Assembly (NCBI GenBank): GCA_023078685.1
Contig: JALGAS010000008.1
Location: 2,728,001-2,792,000 of the forward strand
Direction of reading: 5' to 3'
From: Neopestalotiopsis rosae
Taxonomy: Eukaryota; Ascomycota; Sordariomycetes; Amphisphaeriales; Sporocadaceae
Length of the DNA stretch: 64,000 nt
Both the position numbers and the translations under genes were made by a program. Under the pieces are notes generated by a model. It searched no databases. It was not told the origin of the DNA and saw only the letters and a program-made list of their open reading frames with translations. Each line of letters starts with the position of its first letter. Position 1 is the stretch's first letter. This document shows, one piece after another, positions 22,897 through 33,497 of the stretch.

Positions 22897-25187
22897 CTAA
22901 GTTGACTCAGGGCCCCGTTGTACAGGCTTAAAAACCACCATGGTCGACGCCTTTGGCAGCATGGATGATCTCCACGTGAACCAGCGCGGGGCCTCCGGCT
23001 CTTGCAACTCGCAGTCATAATCCAACACAATCTGTCCGATAATCATCTTCATGATGGCGGTGGCATAAAACCTCCCTGGACATGCCATTCGTCCAACTCC
23101 CCATACGTGCCAGTCGTCTCTGATGTCGGTCAACTTGGATGGAGATGGCTGTCGGAAGTTAAGATTTTCTTTGCTTGCGACGGGCAATTCCTCCTTGGGG
23201 GCGAATCGGAATCCGTGGAATTGCATGGGAGACGGGTAGAACTCTGGATTTTGCATGATAGCCCGGACCGGCGTGCACGCCCACTCTCCAACTGCTACCT
23301 TGGTGCCATCAGAGAGACTAAAGGGCTGCAATGCGCATCGTCGCATGCTCTCTATTGGGTGGGGCTTGTCGTTAGTATGCAGGACTTTTCTTCTCCGAAA
23401 GGGTTTGCAAGGAACGGATATCGTGGTCTTGATGTTTTGAGTGGGCAAAGAAAACTTACGTGACTCGACAGGAGTCAAGCGTGCTGACTCCTTGATGAAA
23501 CTATCGAGAAGGGGAAGGCCGGAGTTGGTTCTCTGGAACTCTTCATAGCCTTGTGCGAGCTCTGCTCTGAGGGGCTCAACATATTCAGGATGCAAGCAGA
23601 GATCTTGTATCGCGAATGTGGTCGTCTGGTCGCTGATTAGTATGGTTGTAATGGCTGAGGAACTGCTAGGCAGGTCATCGAAAGGTTTCGTACCGTAGCC
23701 ATGGCGTGTACCGAGCCAAACCAAATCGCCATCAGTTCGTGAACGATTCTCTTTGGCGTCCAGGGTGCTTTTCGAGGCGCGGTTTCCATGATCCATTGAA
23801 TACAGTCGGCCTAATTGATTGAAACAGAACGTTCTTATATGAGACTTCCTCCGTCAAAAATCTGGGGTGTGGTGATCAGGACTTACATGGTTTGGAACCG
23901 AATGTCCGAGGTTTTTCATATCCCTCTCCAGACATCTTTGCTCGGCGATAGTCAAAAGGGTATCAAACACAACCTCGTGAGATTTGAGCCGTCTTGAAAT
24001 AAACGTGCCAATGATTCTGTTTGTTAGGTCAGCTATGCGACTCGAGTTCAAGGACTTTATTGCCATGCAGGTGTTACTTACGAAGCCATCCACCGAGGCG
24101 ACAACCGCACAACCTCGGCGCATAGGAGTGTCTCCTCCACGTATTGTAGCGCTGACTCCATGAACGCCTCGTTGTTAGCTACAAAGGTTTTGTTAGTGAT
24201 GATTGGTTCATCCAGACGCGGAGTATTTTGTTTCTCATACTCAAGCTTTTGCCGAAAAAGGATACAGCGTTGCTTAGAACGACGAGCTTGACAATCATGG
24301 GATATACTGGTGAAAGCCTAGCTCCTGCTCATGTAATTAGCTACTGTTGTTTCTGCTCGAACCTCATATGAGACCTACCATTGACAACCGAGTGAGTAGC
24401 ATGCTGTTCTTCAAATCTGGTTCTAATGATGGAGCCTAGGTCCGGCAGGATCTGAGGGACGTTGTTGGTCAATAACGTACGTAGGGCCCGCACGAAGCCG
24501 ACTCCCTCTGTTCCGCGTCGATTGAACCAGTCGAACCCATGCATGGTATACACGGGTTGCAGCATCTGTTTTCGCGAGGCAATACTGTCAGTCATACTTA
24601 TCTAAGCAACGAATATATGCCTCCTTCGTCAGAGCCCTTACCTGCTTGGACGCGCCCTGGAGGGACAGGACGGTATCGGGTGCCGCATCGAGCTCTTTCA
24701 CCTGTTTCGGAGACGACACAAACACATAACGATTATCGGGTCTGCGAGATAAGATTGATTAGCGACGAGCCTTCTGGCATAGGTTTCGCGGCGGTCGCAG
24801 TGCTACATAATCTGGCCGCGACAGATTGTTTGTCCAAAGAATAGCTTGTGCTAATACTTACGCCAAGATTTCAAATGGTGCTCCGTTCGACTAGAGATGA
24901 TCACCAGTGAGTATACGTTGTCGCACAAACTGTCGGTATGTATTTATACTGACTTTGTTGTAACCCTCTTGTATCAGACGCGGGCCGTCGAACAGGTAGA
25001 GCCAAGCCGACACTCGCGACAGTATATGGCTAACAATGCTTCCGAGCACCGGCACTTGACTTGACTTCCATGTTGTGCCCGTGTGATGAGTTTTGGTAAA
25101 CATGAGAGAAAGAATGAAGCATGAGATAATCATAGCGATCCCTAGCCATGATGACGGGATAACAAGCATCCTGGATAAGTTCTCCAT
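22897..25187 (-). CDS. cytochrome P450 monooxygenase (A), ten exons
   Basis: Ten exons give 532 aa: 25187-24954, 24890-24862, 24741-24642, 24565-24379, 24324-24241, 24178-24082, 24016-23887, 23810-23694, 23625-23460, 23351-22897. All phases agree. The N-terminal anchor is WLGIAMIISCFILSLMF (residues ~15-31). Further motifs are SNGAPFEILA, FVSSPKQVKEL, an I-helix-like segment (GSVHAMATTTTFAIQDLC), the ExxR helix (IKESARLTP) and the heme loop WGVGRMACPGRF with Cys at about 472. The pattern resembles fungal P450s of the ent-kaurene-oxidase/CYP68-like and related secondary-metabolism groups (VHA...TT I-helix, CPGRF). The first heme-loop residue is Trp rather than the usual Phe. It is an ER-bound oxidase using O2 and NADPH-P450 reductase. 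First gene of the tailoring run; same general type as P450 B. Confidence 0.9.
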
Positions 25188-26509
25188 CACGGCTAAGAAG
25201 TTCGATCAGCTAAAGGCACTTGTGAAGACACTCGTTCCCCGTTGAATGCGTTTCTTTGCCTCTTGAATATAGTAAAACAACGAGTATGAGGTTTATGCAG
25301 TTGATTCTACGCTTCTGTGCCTCGGACTATGCAAAAAGATTATAACGCTTGATCGTGGTGGTACATGCCAAACAATGAGAGTGGTTCGAGGCGCATGACT
25401 CGGGATCCGGTACCTCCCCTTGGCTCCCTCCAGTCAGCACAACCCATAAATGCAAAAGAAAGAAAATACGTGCATGGATTATATCTATTCTAGATCATGG
25501 GTCCGGACCAGTATCCCGTTGTGTGTAAGTGGCAGAGTTCACATCCCGAAAAGTGATGGGCTACGAACAGGGCATCAACGGGCGATAGGGCAGGGCTCGG
25601 CAGACAGCATCCCGACCTGTGGGATTAGTATAAGCTTGTGGGGGCTCCATTGTCGTTCAGGAGGCGCATTCTTCAAGTTCCGGCAAAGGAAGCCGCAGCT
25701 CGCTTGCGGCTGGGAATAATCGAGGGGACTAAAACTACCAATGATTTATCACGTCTCCACCCGACCAAGACGACGTAGTGACATTGAAGGATTCGTGAGA
25801 TTTCCACTGTGCAAGGCAGAATGGACTGCTTGAAGTCGCATCTGCCACTAGCTCGGACAAATTTACAGGGCCTTTGATCCTGCCAGCGGGTGCAGTGGTG
25901 AGACGCAGGGGTCATTTTTGCGGGACATGGTGCCACACCCGTGGGATCAGATCATCGGGCAGTGTACCTACGAATACACTACTGTATGTGCCGTGTATAG
26001 CGCGAAATAGTGTCCAGTAAAGAATTTGTAAGAGCCATAGAGGTGCCTATTCGGGACAGTCTGGGGTTATTCAGCTCGCGATACGGGATTATCATCGCCA
26101 ATTCTACCTATTTACGGAGATACATGAGATTTAAGGAACCAATGAAATTTCTAGTTTAGCGATCATTACAATGCCGATGCAATTCCGCTAAACCGGGTCA
26201 AGGCTGCCGTTAATGACAGTAGGTTTATCGGTATTCTATTATTATGTTCATATGCGGGATAGTCCGCACCGCGATAGGGAAAACACTGAATAGTTCCTCG
26301 ATTAATACGGCCGCAGTCATCAAATGATAGCTGACAGAATTCTGACTCCAACACGAATCTATTCAGTCGCAGAATGGACGCAACGCATCTATACTAAGTG
26401 TGTAGGGTGGTATACTTTGAGCTTTCCACGGGCTAAGTATCAAAGTTACAAGGATGTTAAAGATGTTGAAAATATGCTGTTGTCTAGTTCCAGTGTCTGT
26501 AAACAGTAG
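25188..26509. other. intergenic, no gene recognised
   Basis: About 1.3 kb between P450 A (its promoter side) and the 3' end of the sulfotransferase-like gene. Frames of up to 89 codons lack recognisable content. No repeat noticed. Confidence 0.5.
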
Positions 26510-27271
26510 CTACTCTGACCTGCCAATCAATTTCCAGAAGAATGCACCTCGCTGTGCCGAAATCGTCTCCTGGTGTCCCTTTTTGTCGTTTTTCCTGGGA
26601 AAAGGCACGTCTGGGACCTCCTTTCCCAGAAAGGCGCATAGCGGCTCCCAACCATCTCCCAACTTATATTCTAGTCTTCTCTCTGGCGGCACCATGGCCC
26701 GGATCCTTTCGTAGTAGTCATTGTAAGCCTTGCGAGCGTTTGCCTCGATTTCCGCCTCGCTCGATGCGTGGAAGAATCCAAAGTGCACCTTGCGCATTGT
26801 CTGGCCCGATCGTATACCCAGAAGACTCCCAGCGATAAACGTGAGAATCCTTCCCGTTGTGCCAAACAGCGTGTCGAGCAATTCCGTCTTGAAGCTCGGC
26901 CACCAGCTGTCAAATTCGCGCTGTACAATGACCACCTTGGCCTCGGGGTAGAGCTCGATCAGCTGGTCGGCAAAGGGAGATGCCAAGTCGGTCAAGATAT
27001 CATAGTCCTTGACCCAGCCTTCCTCCCAATCTTTTCGTGTGAGTTTCTCCCGCGGCGGTGAGATTTCTGGTGCCACAAATGGCCATGTTGATTCGGCAGC
27101 CCTCTCAACGAGCTCATAAGGATTGCCATGCATGAGATCCTCTACACCGTGGTGAACCTTGTACCCAAGAGTGCGGTAGGCATCAGCAAATGATAATGTG
27201 GCCATGCGGAAAAGAGCCACGTGAATGACAGCCAAGCCATCGCCGGTTTTTTCGACCTTGACTGAAGCCAT
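26510..27271 (-). CDS. sulfotransferase-family-like protein with degenerate P-loop region
   Basis: Single exon, 253 aa. The body matches the fungal sulfotransferase (P-loop NTPase-fold) family: a LGYKVHHGVEDL segment, WVKDYDILTDLASPFADQL, then YPEAKVVIVQREFDSWWPS, which corresponds to the strand and Arg/Glu...WW region of the family, and a C-terminal GDGWEPLCAFLGKEVPDVPF block. The N-terminal PAPS-phosphate loop, normally like GLPRTGTxS, reads HVALFRMATLS, so the Gly/Arg/Thr residues expected for sulfate-donor binding are largely missing. It may have lost activity or do a different reaction. Within the tailoring cluster a sulfate transfer to a metabolite would make sense, but that is inference. 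No signal peptide or membrane segment. Confidence 0.75.
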   Translation of the reverse strand: MASVKVEKTGDGLAVIHVALFRMATLSFADAYRTLGYKVHHGVEDLMHGNPYELVERAAESTWPFVAPEISPPREKLTRKDWEEGWVKDYDILTDLASPFADQLIELYPEAKVVIVQREFDSWWPSFKTELLDTLFGTTGRILTFIAGSLLGIRSGQTMRKVHFGFFHASSEAEIEANARKAYNDYYERIRAMVPPERRLEYKLGDGWEPLCAFLGKEVPDVPFPRKNDKKGHQETISAQRGAFFWKLIGRSE

Positions 27272-28066
27272 GATGAGAGGTGTATCTGAATGGGAGCTAT
27301 GGCGATTTGCCCGCCAGAGGATGAGGATGAGGATGAAGGCGAGGGGGCGAGGATACTATCGTCGACAAAATGGAACAAGTGTGAAGGAGTTTGGCAGTCT
27401 GATCTTAGAGAAAGGTAAACGCCGGGATAGTGAGCCTGCTGAACGGCATTTGTATGACCAATAGCTTGTATTACCATGGGGCAACGCACGCTAACAGTTG
27501 ATGCAATGCAATGTACACACCCATTGGGCCCCCACCAAGTTGATTTGTGATACACTACATGTAAGTAACCACTGTCACATTTGTTCCTATGGTGGACACT
27601 ACCTGGAAGCTTATTGATAAGGCTGAACTTCACAGCAGGCATCATGGGTGTCGCAGTGGTGAACATTGGTTAAATTGGAATGTCAGCAAAGGTCATCCAC
27701 AGTGAGTTTGTCGATCACGGCACCCGTTTGCTATCGCTGTCATTTACAGAGCACATTAGCTTTGTTCGCCCTAATTGCCAGCTGCCTGCACGGTACTTTG
27801 ACCCCAACCCCGGACTTTTTGGCGCCATACAGCTGGTCTATGTGCAACGTACAGGGTATAGAAAGTGGCTTGCAGGTAGTCCACAGAAGGATCTTTAGCG
27901 GCCGGCAATTAGGGAATGATCGGCCCCCAAGACGTTGACCCCAAATCCAATCAGGTAGGTTAGGTTATGTAATTTCCCTATTCTGTTCTCTTCCCCATCT
28001 TGTATATCGACACAGGCTGCATTCATACCGAGTATATTTGTATACGATCAGCGCACATGTTCTTTT
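27272..28066. other. intergenic, no gene recognised
   Basis: About 0.8 kb between the sulfotransferase-like and SDR genes, both on the minus strand. Frames such as 27666-27938 (+) have no recognisable content. Confidence 0.5.
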
Positions 28067-29123
28067 TTAGACATTGTCCCAGATCCCAGGTTGTACTCGA
28101 TCGAGAATCTCCACGAGCTCGTCAAAAATCTTGCCTTGCAGTTCCCGACCCTCTTCCGTCTCGACAATCGGGTTGGGGGTGCTGAAGCCACAATCCTCTA
28201 GATACAGGCCGTGGCTCTCAGGGCCCGCACTGGCCGCCATCACGTAGTTTCGGGCCCCCATGTCTGCCGTCCGCGCCAGCGTTCTGTACGCTATCGCCAT
28301 CATGATCCTGATGGGCAGTTCCCACTCATTCGTACGCAAGAGCTCCGATTGACAATACCCCGGGTCGACAATGTTTAGCACCACGAGCGGTTTGCCGGAT
28401 GCCTTTAGCCTTGCTGCCAATTCGCGAGCGACAAAGACCTGCATCAGTTTCGTATCGTAGTACCGATACCGCATATTCTTGTCGCCCTTCACGGCCCCAA
28501 ACACAGAATCCTCACCCAGTCTGACCTCGAACTTTGTGTACATGTGGCCGTTGGAGTTGACAATGGCCTGGTGCGGCTGAGCTCCAAACTTGGCCATGGT
28601 CCTTCTCATGACGGGAAGCAACAGCAGGGACATGAGAAAGGTCGAAATCACGTGTACAGTTGTCTGTCTCTCGTACCCCTCGTAGGCTTCGTAGGTAAAC
28701 GTCTGCAGTCCTGCATTTGCGACGAGCGCGTCAAGTCGCTCGAGCTCGTTTGCCCTCGCGCAGAACCGCTTGACGCTCTCAAACGATCCCATGTCCACCT
28801 GCCATACCTCGGCGCTGCCTGCCGCATGGCCTTCGACACGTTCGATTTCCGCCTTGGCCTCCTCGCCCTTGGAGACGGACCTGCAGGCAAGTATCACTTT
28901 GGCTGCCTTCAAGCGTAAGAAGTGCTGAGCTGCGGCTTTGCCCAAGCCCGTATTAGCTCCCGTTACAATCACCGTCTTTCCCGTGAAGTCCGTGGTCGGC
29001 AGCGGCAGCGGCGTGACCTGCGTTCTGAAGGCCCGGGTCAAGCTTCGGTTCCTTTATATTTGTAATCTATCAGCATGTCTCTCCCGACTGCCTCCTGTAC
29101 AACGACTTGGCTACAACTTACAT
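28067..29123 (-). CDS. short-chain dehydrogenase/reductase (SDR)
   Basis: 328 aa. The long exon 29051-28067 is open but has no ATG before the Rossmann fold, and an in-frame TAA lies just upstream. A 70-nt intron (29121-29052, GTAAGT donor, CTGAT branch, AAAG acceptor) joins AT at 29123-29122 to the G at 29051 and creates the start codon. The protein then begins MNRSLTRAFRTQ. NAD(P) motif TGANTGLG lies at residues 31-38; NAG is in LVANAGLQ; the catalytic set is Ser (NSNGHMY) and YYDTK (Tyr-x3-Lys). This is the classical SDR branch close to fungal retinol-dehydrogenase-like enzymes. Likely role is ketone/alcohol interconversion on the cluster's metabolite. Head-on to the FAD oxidase 3' end, with 530 bp between. 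Confidence 0.9.
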
Positions 29124-29652
29124 GGTGATATAGAAATGTCGTTTTATTGTCTAATTATTGAATATGGCAAAGTTCTGGAAAGATAATCTCAAAAGAATAC
29201 TGGGCTTACTAGGTAGGTATGATATTACGGCTGACAAGATCACAACATATCGAAGACGAATGACAGCAGCCACTATTGCTATATGAAAATAAGCACCGCT
29301 ACCGCTCTGCACCAACCGGTGCATTGCAGTGGCTTGAGGGGGTGCAATTGGTTCAGTTAGCGCAGTCTGTGCTATTGCTGCATTTACTACAGGGGTGCAG
29401 ATGGTACGATGCGGTGCGATGGGAAGCACCCCACGTATCCTAAGCGGCCGCATAACCCGCACAATCAGAAGGCCCTCGCAGGTACGCGACAAGGGTCAAA
29501 GGCACCCGAAGTCACAGTATCACACACAAATTCATCAGGATGTCAAGCAGCACACTTTTGAGACTCGTTTGTGTCAATATTTTGCGAACATAGTTGCGGA
29601 AGAATAGTCTAAATGAATATCAGCAACACCCATTGTCGAGGTGCTCCGCCAA
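29124..29652. other. intergenic with repeat copy A
   Basis: Promoter side of the SDR gene and downstream of the FAD oxidase. Holds a repeat-like segment (29291-29435) rich in GGTGCA/TGCACC words that resembles a segment at 31501-31600. No gene recognised. Confidence 0.5.
29291..29435. repeat. degenerate repeat copy A, downstream of FAD oxidase
   Basis: Contains GGTTCAGTTAGCGCAGT and GGTGCGATGGG in the same order and orientation as copy B. It also has inverted TGCACCAACCGGTGCA words. Divergent but recognisable relation to copy B on the other side of the FAD oxidase gene. Confidence 0.5.
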
Positions 29653-31164
29653 TCAAGGGAACAGTTTAAAATCTGCAACCAGACCCTTTCTCAACAGCCC
29701 CTCGGGGTCGTATTTCTGGCTGGTTTCCTGCATCATCTGCTTGTTCCCGGCGCCATAGGAAGCGATGGGATCTTGAAAGTGCATAGCAGTACTCATTGGC
29801 TCCAATCCCATGGCCGTGTCCCTCGACTCTGCCATTTGTTTGATTTCATGTAGGGCACTTTTGAATATGTCGAGTATCAGATCGTCATCGGATTTGCTAG
29901 ACCAAGAACTCCCCAGGGTGATGGATATCAAAGGCCCGTCGGCTGGCTGAACACCAAAAATGGGCCCGCTTTTCGAGACGGACTTTTCGAGTAAAGACAC
30001 GGGAAGTGGCTCGATTGTGAGCTGGGCTGACAACATATTCACATTGGCTGACTTCATCGATTCCAGTGCACTTTTGAAGATATCCGTTGCGCCCAGCAAT
30101 GTTTGCACGTCTGCCTTCGTTGTTGTATCCATATGAACACGTCTAAGTGGATGCTCGGGTCAGTACTAGTGCTAACAACGGGACATCAAAGGCAAGAGGT
30201 CGCGTTGATATTGTTTACTGGAACTGACTTACCTCGAACCGCCTGGCGTTGTCGACGCTGCCGCTTGCACACTGATATGCCCAAGGGACCCGTAGCCTTC
30301 TATCTGTGGACTCATGCTCGTGAAAGGCTTCAGTTCTGGAGGAGCTTCAGCGCCATCCGTTTGATAAACTCTGTTGACTCCCAGGACCGAGCCGAATGCT
30401 GCTGCGTAGACCAGACTAAGGACAATGTGGGTGTTGCTGTTCGTTGTGCAGTTCTCGAGGCTACCAACCAACGCTTCCATCTGGCCAGGCCAACTGTCGG
30501 CATAGTAGTATACGAAGCCACCCCGCATGTTGGTGTTCTGGGTAATGCCGTCCATGTCGTATCTTGTCACGATGCCAAAGTTGTTGGAGCCTCCCTTGAG
30601 CGATGACCAGAGGTCTGGGTTCTCATGCTCGCTCGCATTGACAATTTCACCCGAGGCCAGAACAATCTCGTAGTTCTTGACATTGTCGGATACAAATCCT
30701 CTGCTGGACGAGAAGAATGACAATCCCCCTTGCAAGGCGAGATGCCCTATTCCTCTAACTCCGTTTCGAGCCCCAGCAACCGTCATATTCGACGCAGCCA
30801 GCCGTTCATAGACTGTTTCCCATTTCTCTCCGGCGCTTATCGACACTGTGCCATCTGGCAGTAAGTCAACCCCTTGAAGGTTTGCCAAGTCCAGGACGAT
30901 AACATATGGTCCAACCTCCTCGTCGCTAGGTGGTTCGGGGGCTCCTCCATCCCGCACAGCAAAGGTGGCATTACCAGACAGCACAAAGGGACGTATAGTT
31001 CTCAAGAAGTTGGACACGTCTTGGGTGTTTGTCGGAAGAACGGTGCATTGTACGGCTGGGAGGGACTCTGGCCCAGACCCAAGGCTAGAGTCGGTGGTAG
31101 CCGGCGCAAGGTGGAGTTGTTGGCCATTGTACGTTTGTTGCAACGCCTGTATGACCAGTGACAT
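29653..31164 (-). CDS. FAD-linked oxidase (BBE/PCMH type) lacking the covalent-FAD His
   Basis: Exons 31164-30233 and 30142-29653 give 474 aa; the 90-nt intron has a GTAAGT donor and TTAG acceptor. The PCMH-type FAD-binding domain covers about residues 30-210: AVQCTVLPTNTQDVSNFL, GHLALQGGLSFFSSSRGF, NYEIVLASGEIVNAS and LKGGSNNFGIVTRYD. At the usual RxGGH site, where His binds FAD covalently, the sequence is VRDGGAPEPP, so His is replaced by Ala. Secreted members of the family begin with a signal peptide; here the first Met is at 31164 and leaves only SLVIQAL as hydrophobic core. Codons upstream remain open for a few residues (ILAAIA) before a TGA, with ATA where a start could have been. Relatives oxidise carbohydrates or make oxidative cyclisations in natural-product pathways. 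Confidence 0.88.
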
Positions 31165-32094
31165 GGCTATGGCCGCAAGTATGGTTCTTCTTAGGTATAG
31201 TCACCTGGAAGGGTGGTTATGGAACAGGGCCAATCAGACCTGAGTACTGTCGGTTGGTCTGCAGGCCAGTCACACTTTCGAAGGTTATTTCTGACCTAGA
31301 TAATCGTGGGCGATGGCTGTCACCAACGCGGTACAAATTGGAGTTGAATTGAGCTACGAAAATGAATCTCTGAGATTGTCTAGCTCAAGATCTACAGGAA
31401 CGCATGTGGCTTTTAAAGGCAACAAACAGGATTGAAAACCACGATTTGAGGCATTTGATCTGTTGGTGATGTCGGTCCAGATGTTGCAGTTGAGATGCAC
31501 CTGGGCAGTTGGTTCAGTTGGTGCAGTTGCGATGGGTGGTGCGATTGCGATGGGTGTGTAGGTACCTAGCACTACACCAACTGCACCAATTGCGCTTACA
31601 CAATGCGCTATAAGACGTCGTACAAGGACCCTGGTTAAGACCCCTGCCCAGTAGCAACAAGCCTATTCCACTACTGTCTAGTGAAGTAAGCTTCGGGCTG
31701 CAGGGCTGGGGCACAGGCTACAGCTGTACCTTCAATACCATGGATCAACCGTTCGATTATAGTAATGATCTTAGGGGGCCGGCTCCTGATGTCCAATCAA
31801 ACGGCATGCGCCCGTAGAATATCACGGCAGTGCGATTTTTGGCGTGCAGAGTAGTTGTCGTATGTACTTCTACTCATTTTCAACAGAATACCATCGCCCC
31901 GCAAACTAGAAACCCGTAGGATCCCAAGATTACCTATATGTGAGCCAAGGCCAGAAGTCCCGGTGTCCGGCTCTTTTAGTGTAACGAGCATTCTCTTTTT
32001 TCTCCGAGTCCGTCCTTGGTGAGAATTCTTCTATACCACCAAAAAATACCGGCGCCGACAAGACAGCTTAGACAGCGAGAATTCCTCTGTGACG
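31165..32094. other. divergent intergenic region with repeat copy B
   Basis: Separates the minus-strand FAD oxidase from the plus-strand seven-TM gene. It contains repeat copy B (31501-31600), which is itself a partial inverted repeat. No gene recognised. Confidence 0.5.
31501..31600. repeat. degenerate repeat copy B, upstream of FAD oxidase
   Basis: GGTTCAGTTGGTGCAGTTGC followed by two GCGATGGGTG words, then the inverse words CACCAACTGCACCAATTGCG. The arms can form a hairpin. The first part aligns with copy A at 29291-29435 (about 20 of 23 bases over the best block). Could be a remnant of a small inverted-repeat element. Confidence 0.5.
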
Positions 32095-33497
32095 ATGGCG
32101 TCTGACACTACAGTCCACCAAATGGTGGGCGCTTCAATTTTTTTGATCGTGCTAGCTGCCATATTTGTCACAATACGCTGTGTCATTGCTATCAAAACTG
32201 TCTCGAGGTTATACGCAGATGATGGTAAAACTCGCCAGTCACGCCACTGTGTTTATCAACTTGCTAACACTCTGACTAAGTAATGTCAATCGTGGCCCTG
32301 GGGCTGATGATAGCGGCCTTTGTGACAAACGACGTTGGGATCAAAGGTAAGTATTCCTTTGCGCGAGTGAACATGACCTTTTATGACTAAACATTGATCC
32401 AGCGAATAAGGAGCTGACAGAGTCAACTCTCACGTCTGACCCGACACCTTTGATCCTTCGCCTCTATAGGGTAAACCCGCTCTCAACAGCCACGACTATG
32501 CTTGAAAACATGTTACTGACTACAAGAAGATCGCAGTAGGCAGCACCATTACCTCTGGTCTTGTCAGCTGGGCATCCAAAGCTCCGATTCCGTTGCTGCT
32601 GATTCGCCTCTTTGGCATCAAACGATGGCTCCGAATCACCGCCATCGTCGCTCTCACGACAAGCGGTATTGCCATTTTGGTCGCGACTGCATGGTCTGCT
32701 GCCGCGTGCGACTCGCATGGCACCTACACGCCCGAGTTTGCCAGCAAATGTTTTACAGCTGGAAGTACCGGAGGCATCATCAACGGAGTCTTCTCTCTTG
32801 CTTTGTAAGTGTTTCCTATGGACCAGAACCACTTGAGCCATCTGGTATCAGTGATTTCGAAAGCTAACAAGTCACGGCAGGGACCTCGTCTGTTTCATCA
32901 TGCCTCTCATTGTCGTCCAAAGGCTCCAGCTTCCATTTAAGCAAAAGCTTGGTCTCATGCTCGTTTTCTTGACCGGTATCTTGTGAGTATATACAACAAC
33001 GGCAGTCCACGTCCTGCTGTCGGAGCTTTTGCTGATATTCTTGACACAGAGTCATCGCGGTCAGCGCTGCAGGACTCTACTTCAAAGTCGAGTCATTCGA
33101 AGGATCACTCGGCGACTCTGCTACGTCGGGTACAATTCTGTAAGATCAATCCAGACCTCTGTCTACTCTCTTCTCTTGTTTGCTGGAAGATGCTGACCAC
33201 TTAATTCGTAATAGTATCATCGAGTCAGCTATCGCAATCATAGTAGGTTGTGTACCGGCGACCTACACGTTCTGGAATAAGTTCGTCACCCCGACCACGC
33301 TGTATTCCAAGATCCGCAGTGCCGTGTCTAGGGTCTCTCTCATCTCGAACCGAAGGACGACCGACGCCCGGTCGAGCCGTGGTGACGGTGCCAACACCGG
33401 TCGATCTGGCTCCAATAATGATGAAGATGTAACATACATGGGAATGCATTCGCTGCCTAAAAGGTCAAACGATACCGATCAACCGTCGGAGGTTTAA
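32095..33497 (+). CDS. seven-transmembrane rhodopsin-domain (SAT4-like) integral membrane protein
   Basis: Seven exons (32095-32224, 32281-32346, 32403-32470, 32527-32804, 32881-32982, 33050-33139, 33215-33497) give 338 aa with all phases consistent. The fold follows the large fungal rhodopsin-domain family (PTH11/SAT4-like, not opsins): TM1 ASIFLIVLAAIFVTIRC, an ADDVMSIVALGL loop and TM2, IPLLLIRLFGIKRWLR, a Cys-containing extracellular loop (ATAWSAAACDSH), DLVCFIMPLIVVQRL, TGILVIAVSAAGLYF and the last TM with ESAIAIIVGCVPA. The cytoplasmic tail is Ser/Arg-rich. Such genes often sit in secondary-metabolite clusters (the satratoxin SAT loci are an example), with unknown biochemical role. Divergent from the FAD oxidase, parallel to P450 B. 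Confidence 0.85.

Noticed and set aside
25380..25420. GGTTCGA word suggestive of a tRNA T-arm
   Set aside because: No matching acceptor stem, D-arm or anticodon arm around it.
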